Counted from the first letter of the stretch, positions 10,575-21,699 are shown. The stretch: DNA of 64,000 nucleotides from Incurvaria masculella (GCA_946894095.1 OX335662.1:10744001-10808000), one strand, 5' to 3'. Program-made: numbers and translations. Notes: generated from the letters alone by a model not told the origin.

Positions 10575-10870
10575 TCTGTTTCTGATTTGGATAATCACAA
10601 TTCGTCACGAATACGAGATGTTCCTTGCTCGGAGGCCATGTAAAACTGTAGGTCCTCTTAACACATTAGGTGGTAAGTTTCAGCTCGCCCGGGTTGGTGC
10701 CATCGCATTGATGAAAGATGAAACGATAAAAAAAAATTGTGCCGTTAAATGTAGCCTTGCTCATATAGGGAAGGTCCTGGCATGGCACCTTATTCCTCCG
10801 GGGATGCTGTGTGTTGGGCTTATATTAGACTGGGTGCGGTGATGGCCAACCATCTCCAGTTACGTGAAAA
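10575..10870 (+). mobile_element. SINE copy, plus strand, head degraded
   Basis: The body motifs TTCGTCACGAATACGAG, CCATGTAAAACTGTAGG and GGTCCTGGCATGGCACC are present, ending with CAGTTACGTGAAAA. The tRNA-like head is mostly lost, leaving GGCTACGAGC near 10550. A 74-aa frame across it is accidental. Confidence 0.8.
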
Positions 10871-11586
10871 AATATACAACATGTAATAGAAAATACATTT
10901 TTTTTTATAATTCATAATGCACACAATTGTAGTGAAAATTTAACAGGTTATTATTTGGATATAATATTGATATAGTATTATATGTAAAAGTTAACTTTAA
11001 GTTATACTCGATGTTACATTTTTTGCAAATCATAAGATTGTTTTAATGTGTATTTATGCGAAATATACTCTGATGGTTTTCCTTAATACATCAGAAAGGA
11101 ATGGATTAAATCAAAAACATATAAACTTTCGCATATTTTACGGACTTAACAATGAAACACATTTTATTCATTACAATCTAACATTGCTTCACCTACTTGT
11201 TGGGAGCTGGAAGGCATTATGGTAAGTCATGTGTTTTTAATGTTTTTTGATCTGTCAATAGAAGTTAGTTGTTAATCCGTTTTGGAGTTACAGCCCTCCA
11301 AAGTTGCAAAAAAAGGTTTAGGCTAATTTAAAAATGTTTGCTCGTCTGCCTTTCGATATATTGCGTTATTAACCTTGCCTCGAGATCGTCATCCTTTATT
11401 CATTTCATTTATTTAAACTTTTTTGGTAGTCAAACTATACTAACTTACGCCAAAAACTGATTAATCCGCGGATTCGATCAACCACTAAAGAAGAATCCTT
11501 TGAGTGGTGGTATTTTTTTGAGTGGTAACGGTGAATTTTATATATCTGCCTGATCTTTTTTTGCCTCATACTCGTATGTAATTGAC
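10871..11586. other. AT-rich DNA, nothing recognised
   Basis: I find no reading frame or repeat relative that I can support here. Confidence 0.35.
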
Positions 11587-11630
11587 GGAAAGGCAGACGT
11601 GAGCAATTTATTGCTCACGTCTGCCTTTCC
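11587..11630. repeat. Second perfect 20-bp hairpin, 4-nt loop
   Basis: The arms are GGAAAGGCAGACGTGAGCAA (11587-11606) and its exact reverse complement (11611-11630), around the loop TTTA. The geometry is identical to the hairpin at 8785-8828 but the sequence is unrelated. Confidence 0.9.
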
Positions 11631-11682
11631 TTTGCATTGCGCTGTAACTCCACAACGAAGCGATACCGTGACGATTGACGAA

Positions 11683-11962
11683 GTTTGAAAACTTACGGCT
11701 TTTAACGCGGCGGGAGGAGACAATCTCCGACGATTCGAGCTGATCGTTCAGCCTCATGCTGCCTGCCGTCTGAAGTAAGGAACGCAGCCCAAGATAATTC
11801 CGCAACCACCCGCGCCCGCAGCTACGATCTACGACAACGGCGGGCCAAGCTGTCAGTCGGCTGCTGCGTTCGGACGTAGCGACTGCCAACGAGCTGAACG
11901 ATCAGCTCGAAACGTCGGAGAATGTCTCCTCCCGCCGCGTGAAAACCCGTAAGTTTTCAAAC
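11683..11962. mobile_element. Foldback element with about 70-bp arms
   Basis: The left arm (11683-11754) and right arm (about 11890-11962) are nearly perfect reverse complements, both carrying CGGCGGGAGGAGACA, CTCCGACG and CGAGCTGATCGTTCAG. The spacer is GC-rich. A half copy with the same block (CGAAACGTCGGAGAATGT, then CCTGCCGCGTGAAAA) lies at 13185-13255. The small frames through it (11538-11889) are accidental. Confidence 0.75.
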
Positions 11963-12284
11963 ATGTTTAACGATCGCGGTAATCTAAAAAGCCTTTTTCC
12001 GAATTTAAAACGATTATTGTGATTAAGAGATTCAAAACTTATCGATATCGATCGACATGAGCAAACGATTTATGTACTCAAACGTTTGCCAGCTCCCTAA
12101 CCATAACCGAAGTTTGTGTGAAGAGGAGCCAAGTGGGTATTCATTGGGGGAGCCCATTCAAACTTTTACAGGCGATATCTTGATACGAATTTAATTTTAG
12201 CTCTGCGTTACCCGATTTGTTACTGTACCCCATTCATTTAGCGAAAGCATTTGGAACTGTTACATGTGTTATCCGACCTGCAGA

Positions 12285-12505
12285 CCTATTTCTGGCATTC
12301 CGTAATCTGTAATCAGGGATCCTGAGTCTATAAAACCGCTTTTGTAGCGGTTTTGAAAGCGATTTTCTTGACGAAAATATTCCGGAGCATAGTTGTTTAA
12401 TTAGTCAAGGTTTTCCGTCGAAAAACTCGCTTTGAAAATCGCTATAAAAGCGTTTTTCTAGACTCGGGATTCCTGATTACTATTACTGAATACCAGGAAT
12501 AGACC
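12285..12505. mobile_element. Foldback element with about 100-bp arms
   Basis: The ends CTATTTCTGGCATTC and its near reverse complement GAATACCAGGAATAG enclose two arms that both hold TAATCAGG, GAGTCTA and the AGCG/CGCT-rich block. A half copy (GTCGAAAAACTCGCTTTGAA to CTGAATGCCAGGAAT) is at 29535-29640. It is non-coding. Confidence 0.7.
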
Positions 12506-12597
12506 TACAGCACTTTAGGTAAGAAGTGGCCCCACTGCATTTCATTCCGCGAGGCACTTACGACATGGTAACGTAAGGACAAGGTTTGACAGCTTTA

Positions 12598-12785
12598 GTA
12601 GGCTAGTGGCGCGAGACGTCGCGTGCGATTATCAAGGTTAAAGGACCCTGGGTGCGGGCGGGTTCCAAATGGCCTGATACACCGCTGAGGCTCCACGTAA
12701 AACTGTACGTCCTTACTAATTACGTGATCCCATTGAATGAACGATGGTCGAAGCGGCAATGAAATGTTTCGTGTTTTGTAAGAAA
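12598..12785 (+). mobile_element. Degraded SINE copy
   Basis: GGCTAGTGGCGCGAGAC (head), then GTAAAACTGTACGTCC and CGATGGTCGAAGCGGCAATG (body) are recognisable. The 3' half is lost. Confidence 0.65.
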
Positions 12786-13184
12786 AAAATAATTTTACCC
12801 GTATCTAATATTCACATAAAGATGGGTATATTATCCATATATGTACCTGAAATGCTGGTTTTAGCCTTAACGGGGCAAGGCAATGCATGTTGGTGTGTTA
12901 AAAGTAATCCAACTGATCAAGGCAGATTTTATTGAAAGTAATATTTAGGCAAAGTTTATATATAAGAATCTCCCTTATAATATTTGCATAATATACTTTC
13001 CCTCCCTATTGTTGTTGTGTAGATTCAAGTTATTGTAAAAATAGGAAATATATTGCAGATAAAACAGTATTTACACAAGATCATTGAGACTTTTGAGACC
13101 ACAGCGGTCGCTAGACATGTTTGAAGATGTTTGTTGTCGTCTGCTGCGTACGAACGCGGCGGATGCCTCCTTGACGGCGGGCTG
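12786..13184. other. AT-rich DNA, nothing recognised
   Basis: No gene or repeat relative could be supported. The 63-aa frame starting at 12744 begins inside the SINE and has no motif. Confidence 0.35.
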
Positions 13185-13255
13185 AGTGATTGACTCGAAA
13201 CGTCGGAGAATGTATCCTCCTGCCGCGTGAAAAGCCGTTACATTTTTCAAACATT
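13185..13255. repeat. Half copy of the 11683-11962 foldback arm
   Basis: The block ACTCGAAACGTCGGAGAATG, with CCTGCCGCGTGAAAAGCCGT after it, matches the right arm of the foldback element. No opposite arm is nearby, so only one end survives. Confidence 0.7.
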
Positions 13256-13432
13256 GAGACTTTGTTTTTGGGTTTTTTAAGTTTGATATTTGCTATTAAA
13301 TCAGGCAATAACTAATAAATGCATTTGTCATCGGGTATTATTAATATGTAGTATGTGACGTGCTACGAGCGGAGCTTGGTACTGTAACTAATATTTAAAT
13401 AATTTTAAAACCTATGCTAAAATCGATCTCAA

Positions 13433-13836
13433 TTTTTTTTTTATGCGACCCGATATGGATGGCAAAAACCACACAACTACCGTTGTGATATTAGCCCAAT
13501 ACACCACATTCCCGAAGGAATTTGGTGCCATGCCAGGACCTTCCCTTTATGAGCACGGCTACATTGAACTGGATGGAAAACACGGACAATATTTCATTGC
13601 CGCTTCGACCATCTTTTCATCCAATGCGATGGTACCAACCCGGGCGGGCTTAAACCCTACCACCTAGTATGGGAAGGGGACCTACAGTTTTACATGGATT
13701 CCGAACCATGGAGCAGCTCGCATTCGTGATGAAGATGCACTTATCGAACTCGGAAAGAGAAAGACAGTGGTGCATGTCGGTATTGAACCCAGGTCTCTGG
13801 TACGCTAGGCCAGTCCCCGCGCCACTAGGCTACGAA
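13433..13836 (-). mobile_element. Full-length SINE, minus strand
   Basis: A T-run at 13433-13442 marks the A-tail. The copy then reads through all body blocks to the tRNA-like head, GGTATTGAACCCAGG then CGCGCCACTAGGCTACGA. It is close in sequence to the copies at 6131 and 33903. The 74-aa plus-strand frame in it recurs almost unchanged as a 60-aa frame in the 33903 copy, which shows the frame belongs to the repeat and not to a gene. Confidence 0.9.
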
Positions 13837-13950
13837 ATCCAACTATAATTGATTGAGCACAAACTACAACCACCGAATCGAATCGTAAACTAGTCCCCCG
13901 GTGCGAATAAATTCGCTAGAGTTTAAATTCAATTCGGGGAGTTGTGCGGC

Positions 13951-13983
13951 GCATTAGTGTTTCATTTCATTTCATTTCATTTT
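13951..13983. repeat. (TTTCA)n microsatellite
   Basis: Five to six imperfect TTTCA units occur in a row, followed by TTTTTATTCAT. Confidence 0.8.
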
Positions 13984-14224
13984 TATTCATCCTATAGGTA
14001 CATTACATACACTCAGATACGTCAGATGGTTGCAAGAAGTAACATACAAATTTTTACACTAGATCACTACTACTACTACTGTTGTCACGGTTTGTCCAGT
14101 GGCGCCCGTGGGCGTAGTTTGTGAGATGCATAGGATAATATGTTTCTATAGTCAACCACACCGAAGCATATTGGAGGTTGAACAGCGTAGTCCACATGGA
14201 ATCATTGTGGTCAGTCTGATGAAA

Positions 14225-14450
14225 TAATTCTATGTAATAAATATGTTTGAATGTTAAATATTTGCAGTGAATGTCCGCAACGCAGATGAAGCGTTTAATA
14301 AACGTATGTAGGAATAATCTTAAATACCGTGTTAGTAGGAGGCATTCATTAAGGGAGGAGGGACTGTAGGAGAATTAGACAATACCCGCGAATGGTATGT
14401 TTTGCTAGTTCGGGTCCAGCCTTGCAGTATATTCGTAAAGTAGTTATTTT
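14225..14450 (-). repeat. Dispersed repeat, inverted copy of 56880-57125
   Basis: The text AATGTCCGCAACGCAGATGA and the flanking blocks match 57060-57125 in reverse, and CTTGCAGTATATTCGTAAAG matches 56890-56910 in reverse. This copy lacks about 30 bp present in the other one (around 56948-56980, CTACCAATTTCGCCACCGGC). Confidence 0.75.
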
Positions 14451-15527
14451 ATTTTTATTCTTTTTGTTTGTTTTTATGGTCATTCGTCGAATCTGGAATC
14501 AAACCTGCGACTTTGGGGTTTACGTTTTTTTTTTCGACTTTTTTCAATTATGTCGGCCATCGTTTTTTTTTTCCTAATTGACACAATGTTTCCTATATCC
14601 AGGACTGGAATGGGGATGATTAGGCGTATTGAACCAACGCATCTTCATCTTTCAAATACTTTTGCCCTTCTCAATGCTCTATTACCAAAAACTATGCTTA
14701 GGTTTCTGAAAACCAAGTAAGTATCTACATACTATCACACCGATTCTAGGTGAAAAGGAATTCGTTCAGAGGATTAAGGATTAAAACCACGTGCAAAAGA
14801 ATGTTTATTTTCTTTCTATCTATCTTTATGTTTTTTTCTTAATAAGTTAGCTCAAAATCTCTTTAATATTTTAAAGTAATAAAATATGTACTTTAGCAAA
14901 ACATTGTGAACGAAATATTGTTCCTATTAGTAAATGATTTTTTTCACATTTAAAATATTAAAATAAAATATTAATTCTTTCAGATTAGAAGTCCAGTATT
15001 CTAAATATGTTATCTAAAATATGAATTACCGCGGCAATTAATTGAAATATATAAAATTCAGCAAACTATGTACGTCTTAAAAACGCCAGTAAAATGTATA
15101 TGTAATCAATGTGATAGCCAGTGATAGTCCTTTCGATGTATTAAACGTTTGTTTTCGTTCTTTTTCTATTGTTTTCTGAGTATTTTTCTTTATTCGAATT
15201 ATTCCCGAGAAATCTGCGTGTGATCGACAGACGGACAGACACCTGAATGATCCCATAAAGTTCCCTTTTTTGTATTTCTCGCGACGGAAATTTAAAAAGG
15301 CGAACACATGAAGCGAACATACGGAGGGGACTGAACGACTAAATTAGACCCTAGCGGCCTAGGACAACGAACGTACCGCGAGCAAATCGTTGTGATACTG
15401 CGTAAAGGTAAGGTACGTAGCACCCGTAATCGTAGAGCATATATAAAAATATTTATGTCTGCAGATGATGCGAAAGAAGTGTACAGCGATCGTTCCGTAT
15501 CTATCATCTCTGGCTACCCTTTATTAT
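14451..15527. other. AT-rich DNA, nothing recognised
   Basis: There are several short frames (61-76 aa) but none carries a recognisable motif, and no repeat relative was seen. Confidence 0.35.
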
Positions 15528-15645
15528 AAATTTGAAAGTAACTCTGTCTGTGGATTACGTTTTCACGCCAAACCGGCAAAACAATTTTGATGAAATTTGA
15601 TAAAATGAGATTCTGGGAAACTACATACCTTCCCACCATAGAGTG
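15528..15645 (+). mobile_element. Helitron-like 5' region fragment
   Basis: GTAACTCTGTCTGTGGATTA and AATTTTGATGAAATTTGATA match the 5' part of the common Helitron-like family also seen at 33714-33860 and 62320-62530. The terminal TC is not preserved. Confidence 0.55.
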
Positions 15646-15848
15646 TCGGGGTTGTCACTCAAATATTGGCGGAGCACTGTTGGTTCTGTTATTTTTAAAA
15701 AAGATGATTTCGAAGGACCATTCGCGACAGTTCAGCACCGCGAAACTAGCTTAGAGCCCATAAAAGTGAAATGCGCCTGAGCACGAAATTGGGACTTTCT
15801 ATGGAGTTGAGCTACTGGATGTCATTCTATATATATTCTGTGCCAATA

Positions 15849-15980
15849 ATGTCATGATATGAGCCCAAAAAACCAAGGAATAAGATGCCGTTCCAGGATA
15901 TTTCTTTATGAAAACGGCTACATTGAACAGAATGGAAAGCCTAAACAACGTTTCTTTGCAGCTTCGACCATATATTTGTT
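15849..15980 (-). mobile_element. SINE fragment
   Basis: Degraded central SINE body: ATGAGCCCAA, then GGCTACATTGAACAGAATGG and GCAGCTTCGACCATAT match the minus-strand copies at 13433 and 33903. Confidence 0.65.
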
Positions 15981-16215
15981 GGCGTGTACGCTCATACTCT
16001 TGAATTCATCGATTTTTTCAAAGGCTTTTCCATTCCCACGAATTTAAATCTATAAACAACTACTCGCACTAATGCTCACGATACCCAAAGGTAGACTAGT
16101 AGAAAATGCCTCCGGCATTATGTTGTACCTTTTGCCCGAGTTTTTTTGAGTGCAATAAACTTATACCAATAAATACATAAATAAGCATTATGTTATCAAT
16201 TAAAATTACGTCAGA

Positions 16216-16300
16216 CTAGCTGAGGTACCCGGCTCCGCTTGGGTCAATTTCGTATCGGACTGATGTCGGACATACCTTGGAAATCGCTGAAATGAGCTGT
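16216..16300 (-). mobile_element. Helitron-like 3' end fragment
   Basis: Read on the minus strand it ends with a CCGGGTACCTCAG hairpin side and CTAG followed by T, the pattern expected of a Helitron 3' end. The plus strand shows CTAGCTGAGGTACCCGGCTC at 16216. Confidence 0.6.
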
Positions 16301-16301
16301 A

Positions 16302-16830
16302 GACTAGGAGGACAAAAATATTAACGATAACGTAAATGGCTCAAACTAGGTTCGCAGGATAAAGACCGACCTTCTGAAGCTAAATGTGTCGGTCTCCCTG
16401 CGCCAAGTGGTCGCATAACCTAGATACGGCGCCTGAAAAAGTAGTCATGGTGACAAAAAATATATATGACAAGTTAAATGGATGCAAATAACGAGGCATG
16501 AAAGTATCAGTACATCCTGGCTTAGTAATACCAAAACTGAACAACTAGTTGGTTTCATTTCGTAGTTATAGGCGATTTAGGTTACTGATATAAGTTTAGG
16601 AATATCTAATTATTTAATTAAAAAACCGACCAGTTATTATTGTATACAATATGCCCAGACAATCAGTATATTCATCAGCAAGTACATACCAAAATATATT
16701 TTATACAGGCAATCTAGATAACGCTGGCGCAGGCAGACCGACATATTCAGCATCAGAGGGTTGGCCTTATATGTGAACCCAGATTCAGCCATTTACCTTA
16801 TCGTGACCAAAAATGTCGTGACCTCCCGGA
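16302..16830 (+). mobile_element. Long-TIR element, copy Q1
   Basis: The ends ACTAGGAGG and CCTCCCGG enclose inverted terminal regions of roughly 90 bp containing CTAAATGTGTCGGTCT on one side and AGACCGACATATTCAGC on the other. Copies Q2 (23905-25708, split by mariner) and Q3 (41784-42329) share the whole length. There is no coding capacity. Target duplications could not be resolved. Confidence 0.75.
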
Positions 16831-16931
16831 ATAGTACTGCTGTGGCCTCGGTCGCACAGCCATATATCTACCGAGGTAGTGGTTTAAAATTCCATATCTA
16901 ATTCCCTTAAAAATTTACTCGCTTTTGTGTT

Positions 16932-17117
16932 ATAATTTATTTTGATTTATCGATATCCACCGATTTTGCGTAGTCCGTTTCTCTTCCGTTCAGCTCGCAC
17001 CTCTTTGCCTTCCCGGAGCCCTGCTCGCGCCAATGCGCAAACTATGAAGAATACTCGTGAGGCGCCGCCGCGTGGCTCTCCGGTCCGTACCGACGCAGTT
17101 TTTATTTATTATAGAAA
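16932..17117 (+). repeat. 186-bp direct repeat, copy 1
   Basis: The sequence from ATAATTTATTTTGATTTATC to CGTACCGACGCAGTTTTTAT recurs at 17533-17715 at roughly 90 percent identity by eye. It is GC-rich in its second half. I do not recognise the family. Confidence 0.75.
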
Positions 17118-17532
17118 AGGATCTTTATTTGTAACTAGGTATTAATCCATATCAAAATAAAAAAACATATTATTTAAGACCGCTTCAATACCTTTATATT
17201 ACTTTTTAGAATTATTCGATTCGGACATTCCATTCGAAAGATGTCACGAGTTTAAAAATTCGAAAAAAAAACTCCGCTCGGCTAGCTATGCGTTTTAGAG
17301 TTTGTAGACATCACTCAGGGTAGGGGAGGGGAGTCAAGGCCACAAAATAAACTTGCCGCGCGGCTCATTCCCGCTGAAATTATATAAGTTTTTTTTTATT
17401 TCAAATATTTCAATGTAACGCTCTTTTTTAAGGAACTACGTAAAAATGGTTTATTTTTGTATCATTGTGTCAAAATAATCTTTTTTTAAATTATATTATG
17501 CCCGTGCAAAGCCGGGACGGGCTGCTATGTAT

Positions 17533-17715
17533 TATAATTTATTTTGATTTATCAATATCCACCGATTTCGCATATTCCGTTTCTCTTCCGTTCAGCTCGG
17601 TCCTTTTCGCCTTCCCGGACCCGTGCTCGCGCCAATGCGCAAACTATGAAGAATACTCGCGAGGCGCCGCCGAGTGGCTCTCCGGTCCGTACCGACGCAG
17701 TTTTTATTTGCTGGA
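17533..17715 (+). repeat. 186-bp direct repeat, copy 2
   Basis: This is the second copy of the repeat at 16932-17117, about 600 bp downstream in the same orientation. Overlapping short frames (17465-17879) run through it in several phases with no recognisable motif. A Helitron-like end scrap (GCAAAGCCGGGACGGGCTGC) lies just before it. Confidence 0.75.
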
Positions 17716-18822
17716 AACGCGAGCCACTTCGCAGGAGCGCGCCTGCTTGGCGTTTCAAAGAACGCTCCAATTTCATTTCCTTCAACGTGCCTGATGTGGT
17801 CGAGGTGGACGCGGTGCGATCGCGCCAGGACCATCTCGAAGGCTGCTTTGAGGTTGACCTGGGTTTGATTCTACGATAAGGTACTTCACAAACGGATCTA
17901 TCCGCGGATTCGAAGAACTACCCCTTGAGATATATATAAAGGTTAGAGTTGTGCAGATGATTAGACTCAAGTCCGATTTACGATAATTTTCAATTTGACT
18001 GGCGGTTGTGCTGTATTAATTTTTAGATCCAGATTTTTTTTTAGCTATTTTGGTTCAGGTGTAGGTTTTTCTTTTAAAAGCAGCTTTATTTCTGCCAGCT
18101 TTTGGGTAGACGAATCACATTTTTTACCCATAACCTCAAATTTGAGATATATTTTTGAAAATTAGTGTGGATCTATTCAAAACAACGTAATATTTTTTCT
18201 AACTAATAACAAGCACTTTCACAGTGTAATTCTCCATCAAACACAAATATAATAATGGGAAAAAATGGACCAAAACAAAAAAAATAATAAAACACGCCCA
18301 TACCAAAAAATTTCAGCGGACTCTAACTGACTGTTTGTTGGCATAATGACAGTGAATCAATGTTATTATCTCAAAATTGCAACTTTTGAAAAATGTACGC
18401 ATAAACATTTATATTTATATTATTAGTAGTTCAGTTATGAGTAGTTCAGACTGACGGACAGGTTTATACTAAGAAAAAAGTGTGAAATCTACCGGTTGAT
18501 GTAAAAAAATGCATGAACACGCAGTCAGGACAGCGTATGCATAGTGCCTTACATTTAAACTATGTATATATATATATATATAAAAATAAGAAAGGTTCGC
18601 CCCAAAGACAACCGGAAACATTTTTCGGATGGCTGTAATCCGTAGGCTGTCCCGTGCTCCGTCACCCCGGAAGCGTCGGGCGCGACATGGCTTATCCTGG
18701 GGATTGCAACTTTACGTTTTCGTAGTTTTCCCGTAGATGGTGAAAAATGATAAACATTATCTGGGTCCCCGTCGGTACCAGAGAACGCGAGAAGAAGAAA
18801 CGACACCCGCCCTATTTTATTT
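17716..18822. other. Unassigned DNA, partly GC-rich
   Basis: About 17720-17870 is GC-rich and may continue the repeat unit. 18595-18800 has an open minus-strand frame of about 64 residues next to a LINE scrap and might be LINE sequence, but I cannot show it. The rest is AT-rich. Confidence 0.3.
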
Positions 18823-19010
18823 TCATGTGGCGTATGCCAGGACCGCAGTGGTGTGGTGCCAGTAGACGCCCATGGGCTTTTGATCTTTCAGAGGCCTGCG
18901 AAAACCATGCCGGCCGGCGAGGTATCTACCCCAGGTTGTTCTTTGGGGGAAATACCATGACAGGGTGTCGATTCCCTAGTTTACCGAACCTATAGTTAAA
19001 GGAGCTCGTC
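18823..19010 (-). pseudogene. Jockey LINE 3' end fragment
   Basis: Read on the minus strand it repeats the order seen at 5215-5400: GGTTCGGTAAACTA, then CCGGCCGGCATGGTTTTCGC, the block CCCATGGGCGT, and GGTCCTGGCATACGCC. Stops and indels show it is dead. Confidence 0.75.
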
Positions 19011-19895
19011 GACAGTGACAAGGAGATGAATAGTAGCACACCCTTCTGTCATGATAGTGTTCGAACACACCCCATAACAACAAGGTGATTTGCCAGAACT
19101 TGCAACCCTTATTCCTCCACATTCGTCCTTTCTTCAAATTACTCGCCTCAGAGACTTAGAGCACCGAGATGTTGTTGATTTAAGAGCAGCTCGATGGTAC
19201 TACAATAGCCCGCAAATTGGCCGGCATGGTGCCTAGCCGAGCGTGGTTTCGCAAGTTGAGATGTACTTGACTTATCCGAGCATCGGGTAAGTCGAGATAC
19301 TTTTTTCTGACAAACCAGGATAGGTGATCGTGGCTTGTCGGAAAAAAAGTATCTTCAAATCGACCGTGCAGCAAGGGAATGGTGGGTAAGAAATAAAACT
19401 GGGTAAAGAACAAGTTTATAGAAGGCTGTGCATCATCCGATTTCGTCACATGCACTACGAGCCATTACAAAGAATTCTCCTACAATCCCTCGCTCGTAAG
19501 CATTTCCATTAAAAGTTTTTTATTGCCAGTGGCGATCGCAGCTAGACCGCTAGCCTTTTTTCGGTTATATGTTCTCAGGCCTGAAGAAAATTAGTTTTCT
19601 TCCGTTTTCACATTAGCTTCAGTAGCAACCTTAATAAAAACGAGGAAATTGTATTGTGATCGATTTAGGACGCTATGTAATCGGAACGGATAGGAAAACT
19701 TGTGCCATATTTAACCCGCAATTCATAATAATAAGGCTCTTTATTCCGAACTACACGGTTAAACATACTTAAAACTGTGTTTTGGATTCCCTACTAACTA
19801 TCCCATTGTTCAACGTGCCTTTCATAAGCCTACTCTAACATCTTCCACTCGATTTCGTCTCTCTCTACCCTGATGTAATGGTATTTCTAGCCGGT
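19011..19895. other. Unassigned DNA with one imperfect hairpin
   Basis: An imperfect hairpin lies at 19285-19364: arms of roughly 29 bp (CGAGATACTTTTTTCTGACA against CTTGTCGGAAAAAAAGTATC) around a 13-nt loop. A 91-aa minus-strand frame crosses it with no motif. Nothing else was recognised. Confidence 0.4.
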
Positions 19896-20203
19896 TTAGG
19901 GTTCCGAACCCAAAGGGAGCGAACGGAACCCTATTACTAAGCCTCCGCTGTCAGTCCGTTCGTCCGTCCGGCCGTCCATCTGTTACAGGGCTGCATCTCA
20001 TGAAACGTAATAAGAAGGCAGTTAAAATTTTCACAGTGTGTGTATTTTATTTGCCGCTATAACAACAAATAGGTATAATTAATACATAATAATAGTTAAA
20101 GGGGGGCTCCATACCAATTACGTAATTTTTTTGTGGTTAATCTTGTACGATGTTACGGAACCCTTCGTGTGCGAGTCCGGCACGCATTTGGCCGGGTTTT
20201 TAA
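19896..20203 (-). mobile_element. CCGT-core dispersed repeat, copy P2
   Basis: It starts TTAGGGTTCCGAACCCAAAG, carries GCCTCCGCTGT followed by a short CCGT/CCGG tract, and ends TTTGGCCGGGTTTTT. Confidence 0.8.
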
Positions 20204-21699
20204 TAAATATATTGCAATGACGCTACTTTTCTAACTCAATAAAAATCATTTAAGCACAATTATAGAAAACCTTGAAGAGTGATGACTATCATTTACAAGC
20301 ATTTGGAATCACAATCTAAATTGCGAAATAATTATTCAGCTTTTAAGCTTATCATTTGAAACGACTATGCTTTCCGACATCCCATCCATTCCAGCAAGTT
20401 AGGTAACGAAATACATTGCATAATACATCTGTTTCCGTTTTCATCAGGCTTCCAACCGGTCTGCCCTGGCATGGACTGTTAAATGAAAACATGACCAGGA
20501 AGTTGCAAAGTACATGAAAGCGGAAGGCAACGTCTGAATTTGCAAGAATAATGGTATGTCCACGGTGCTCCCGACTGCGTGTAACAGGGCGGCGACCAAA
20601 CGGCGTAGCTTGAAAAGGCCGGACGTTATTGTAACATAGTGGGTCGAAATAACGTTGTGTCCACTGCAGTTTCTTTATTCTATCCATTAGATCCACATTC
20701 AGGTTCGTTCACATTTACCTTTATTCCATTACCTCCGGCGAAGAAGTGCGGATAAGAAAGTTTGAAAGGTGTGTCAATATTTTGACGATGTAAGTTGTTG
20801 TATAGCACTGTAATTTCAATGAGAAAAAATAAACATTTAACTGTGTTAACTAATGCTTATGTAGATTGATATGACCTTTACTTGGCTTGCTTAAAATTGG
20901 GGAAGAGTGCTACGTGTGACGTCTTTTGCAACGCTTTTCACACGCTTTCGCTCCGCGGCTCGCCGCCGCTCCTAAAATATAATTTTGGTAAATTTATATA
21001 AATATGTTTCAAATATTTTATATATTTATTATAAATCATAAGGCGATGGTACTCAGGTATCAAACCATGGCGAGGCACCTCAAGTAAACTATGGCGATTA
21101 GAAATCGCATTATTAAATTACATGAATACTCTTGGAAGTTTCAACGTAATTTAGATAGTTCTCTAATAGTCCTCCCGGTATAATACCTCGGTAATCGTGG
21201 TCTCGCGAGGTGATATGGATTTGCTCTCTCTGAGCACCTTTGGTCTCTCGGCAGGGCAACCAATACCAGTTGTTCATTAAAAAAAACCATAAATAGAAAT
21301 CCATTGAACGCCCCTCCCGCCGCTCGCACCGTGGCCGCGGCGCCGCGCTCCCGCCAGCGCCCCGGGCAATTAAGGCGGCAAAGCTCGAAATATCACGGAA
21401 CAATGAAAGGAGCAGGAGTCGCTGACAGCATTGTTGGGCGCCGCGGGTGTCTAGTGGCGCACGCACTCGGCGCCACTCGTCGCCGGGCGGGGCATGCTCG
21501 AGTGCGGTGTCCTGACACACGCCGCTCGAGTGGGCATTCTTGCGGGTGCTCGGTCCGACCTGCCGCCGAGATCGCACGGTGGTAATTCTCCATGGGAATA
21601 TCTGAACACACTTCTTGGTATTCTCTGCCAGTATTTTATAAAAGATTCGTCGAATTATTTTTTTAAATCGATGATCAAAACTGTACCTGACTTGAGCAC
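20204..21699. other. Unassigned DNA including a CpG-rich patch
   Basis: About 21303-21590 is markedly GC- and CpG-rich (CCGCGGCGCCGCGC and similar) within AT-rich surroundings. Frames of up to 223 aa cross it in both directions but have no recognisable domain; the longest (minus strand, 21113-21784) runs into Helitron-like sequence. A 114-aa minus-strand frame (20352-20696) is likewise unrecognised. I call no gene. Confidence 0.35.

Noticed and set aside
13443..13667. 74-aa frame (and its twin at 33945-34127) as a conserved small gene
   Set aside because: Both lie within minus-strand copies of the same SINE; the similarity is that of the repeat.
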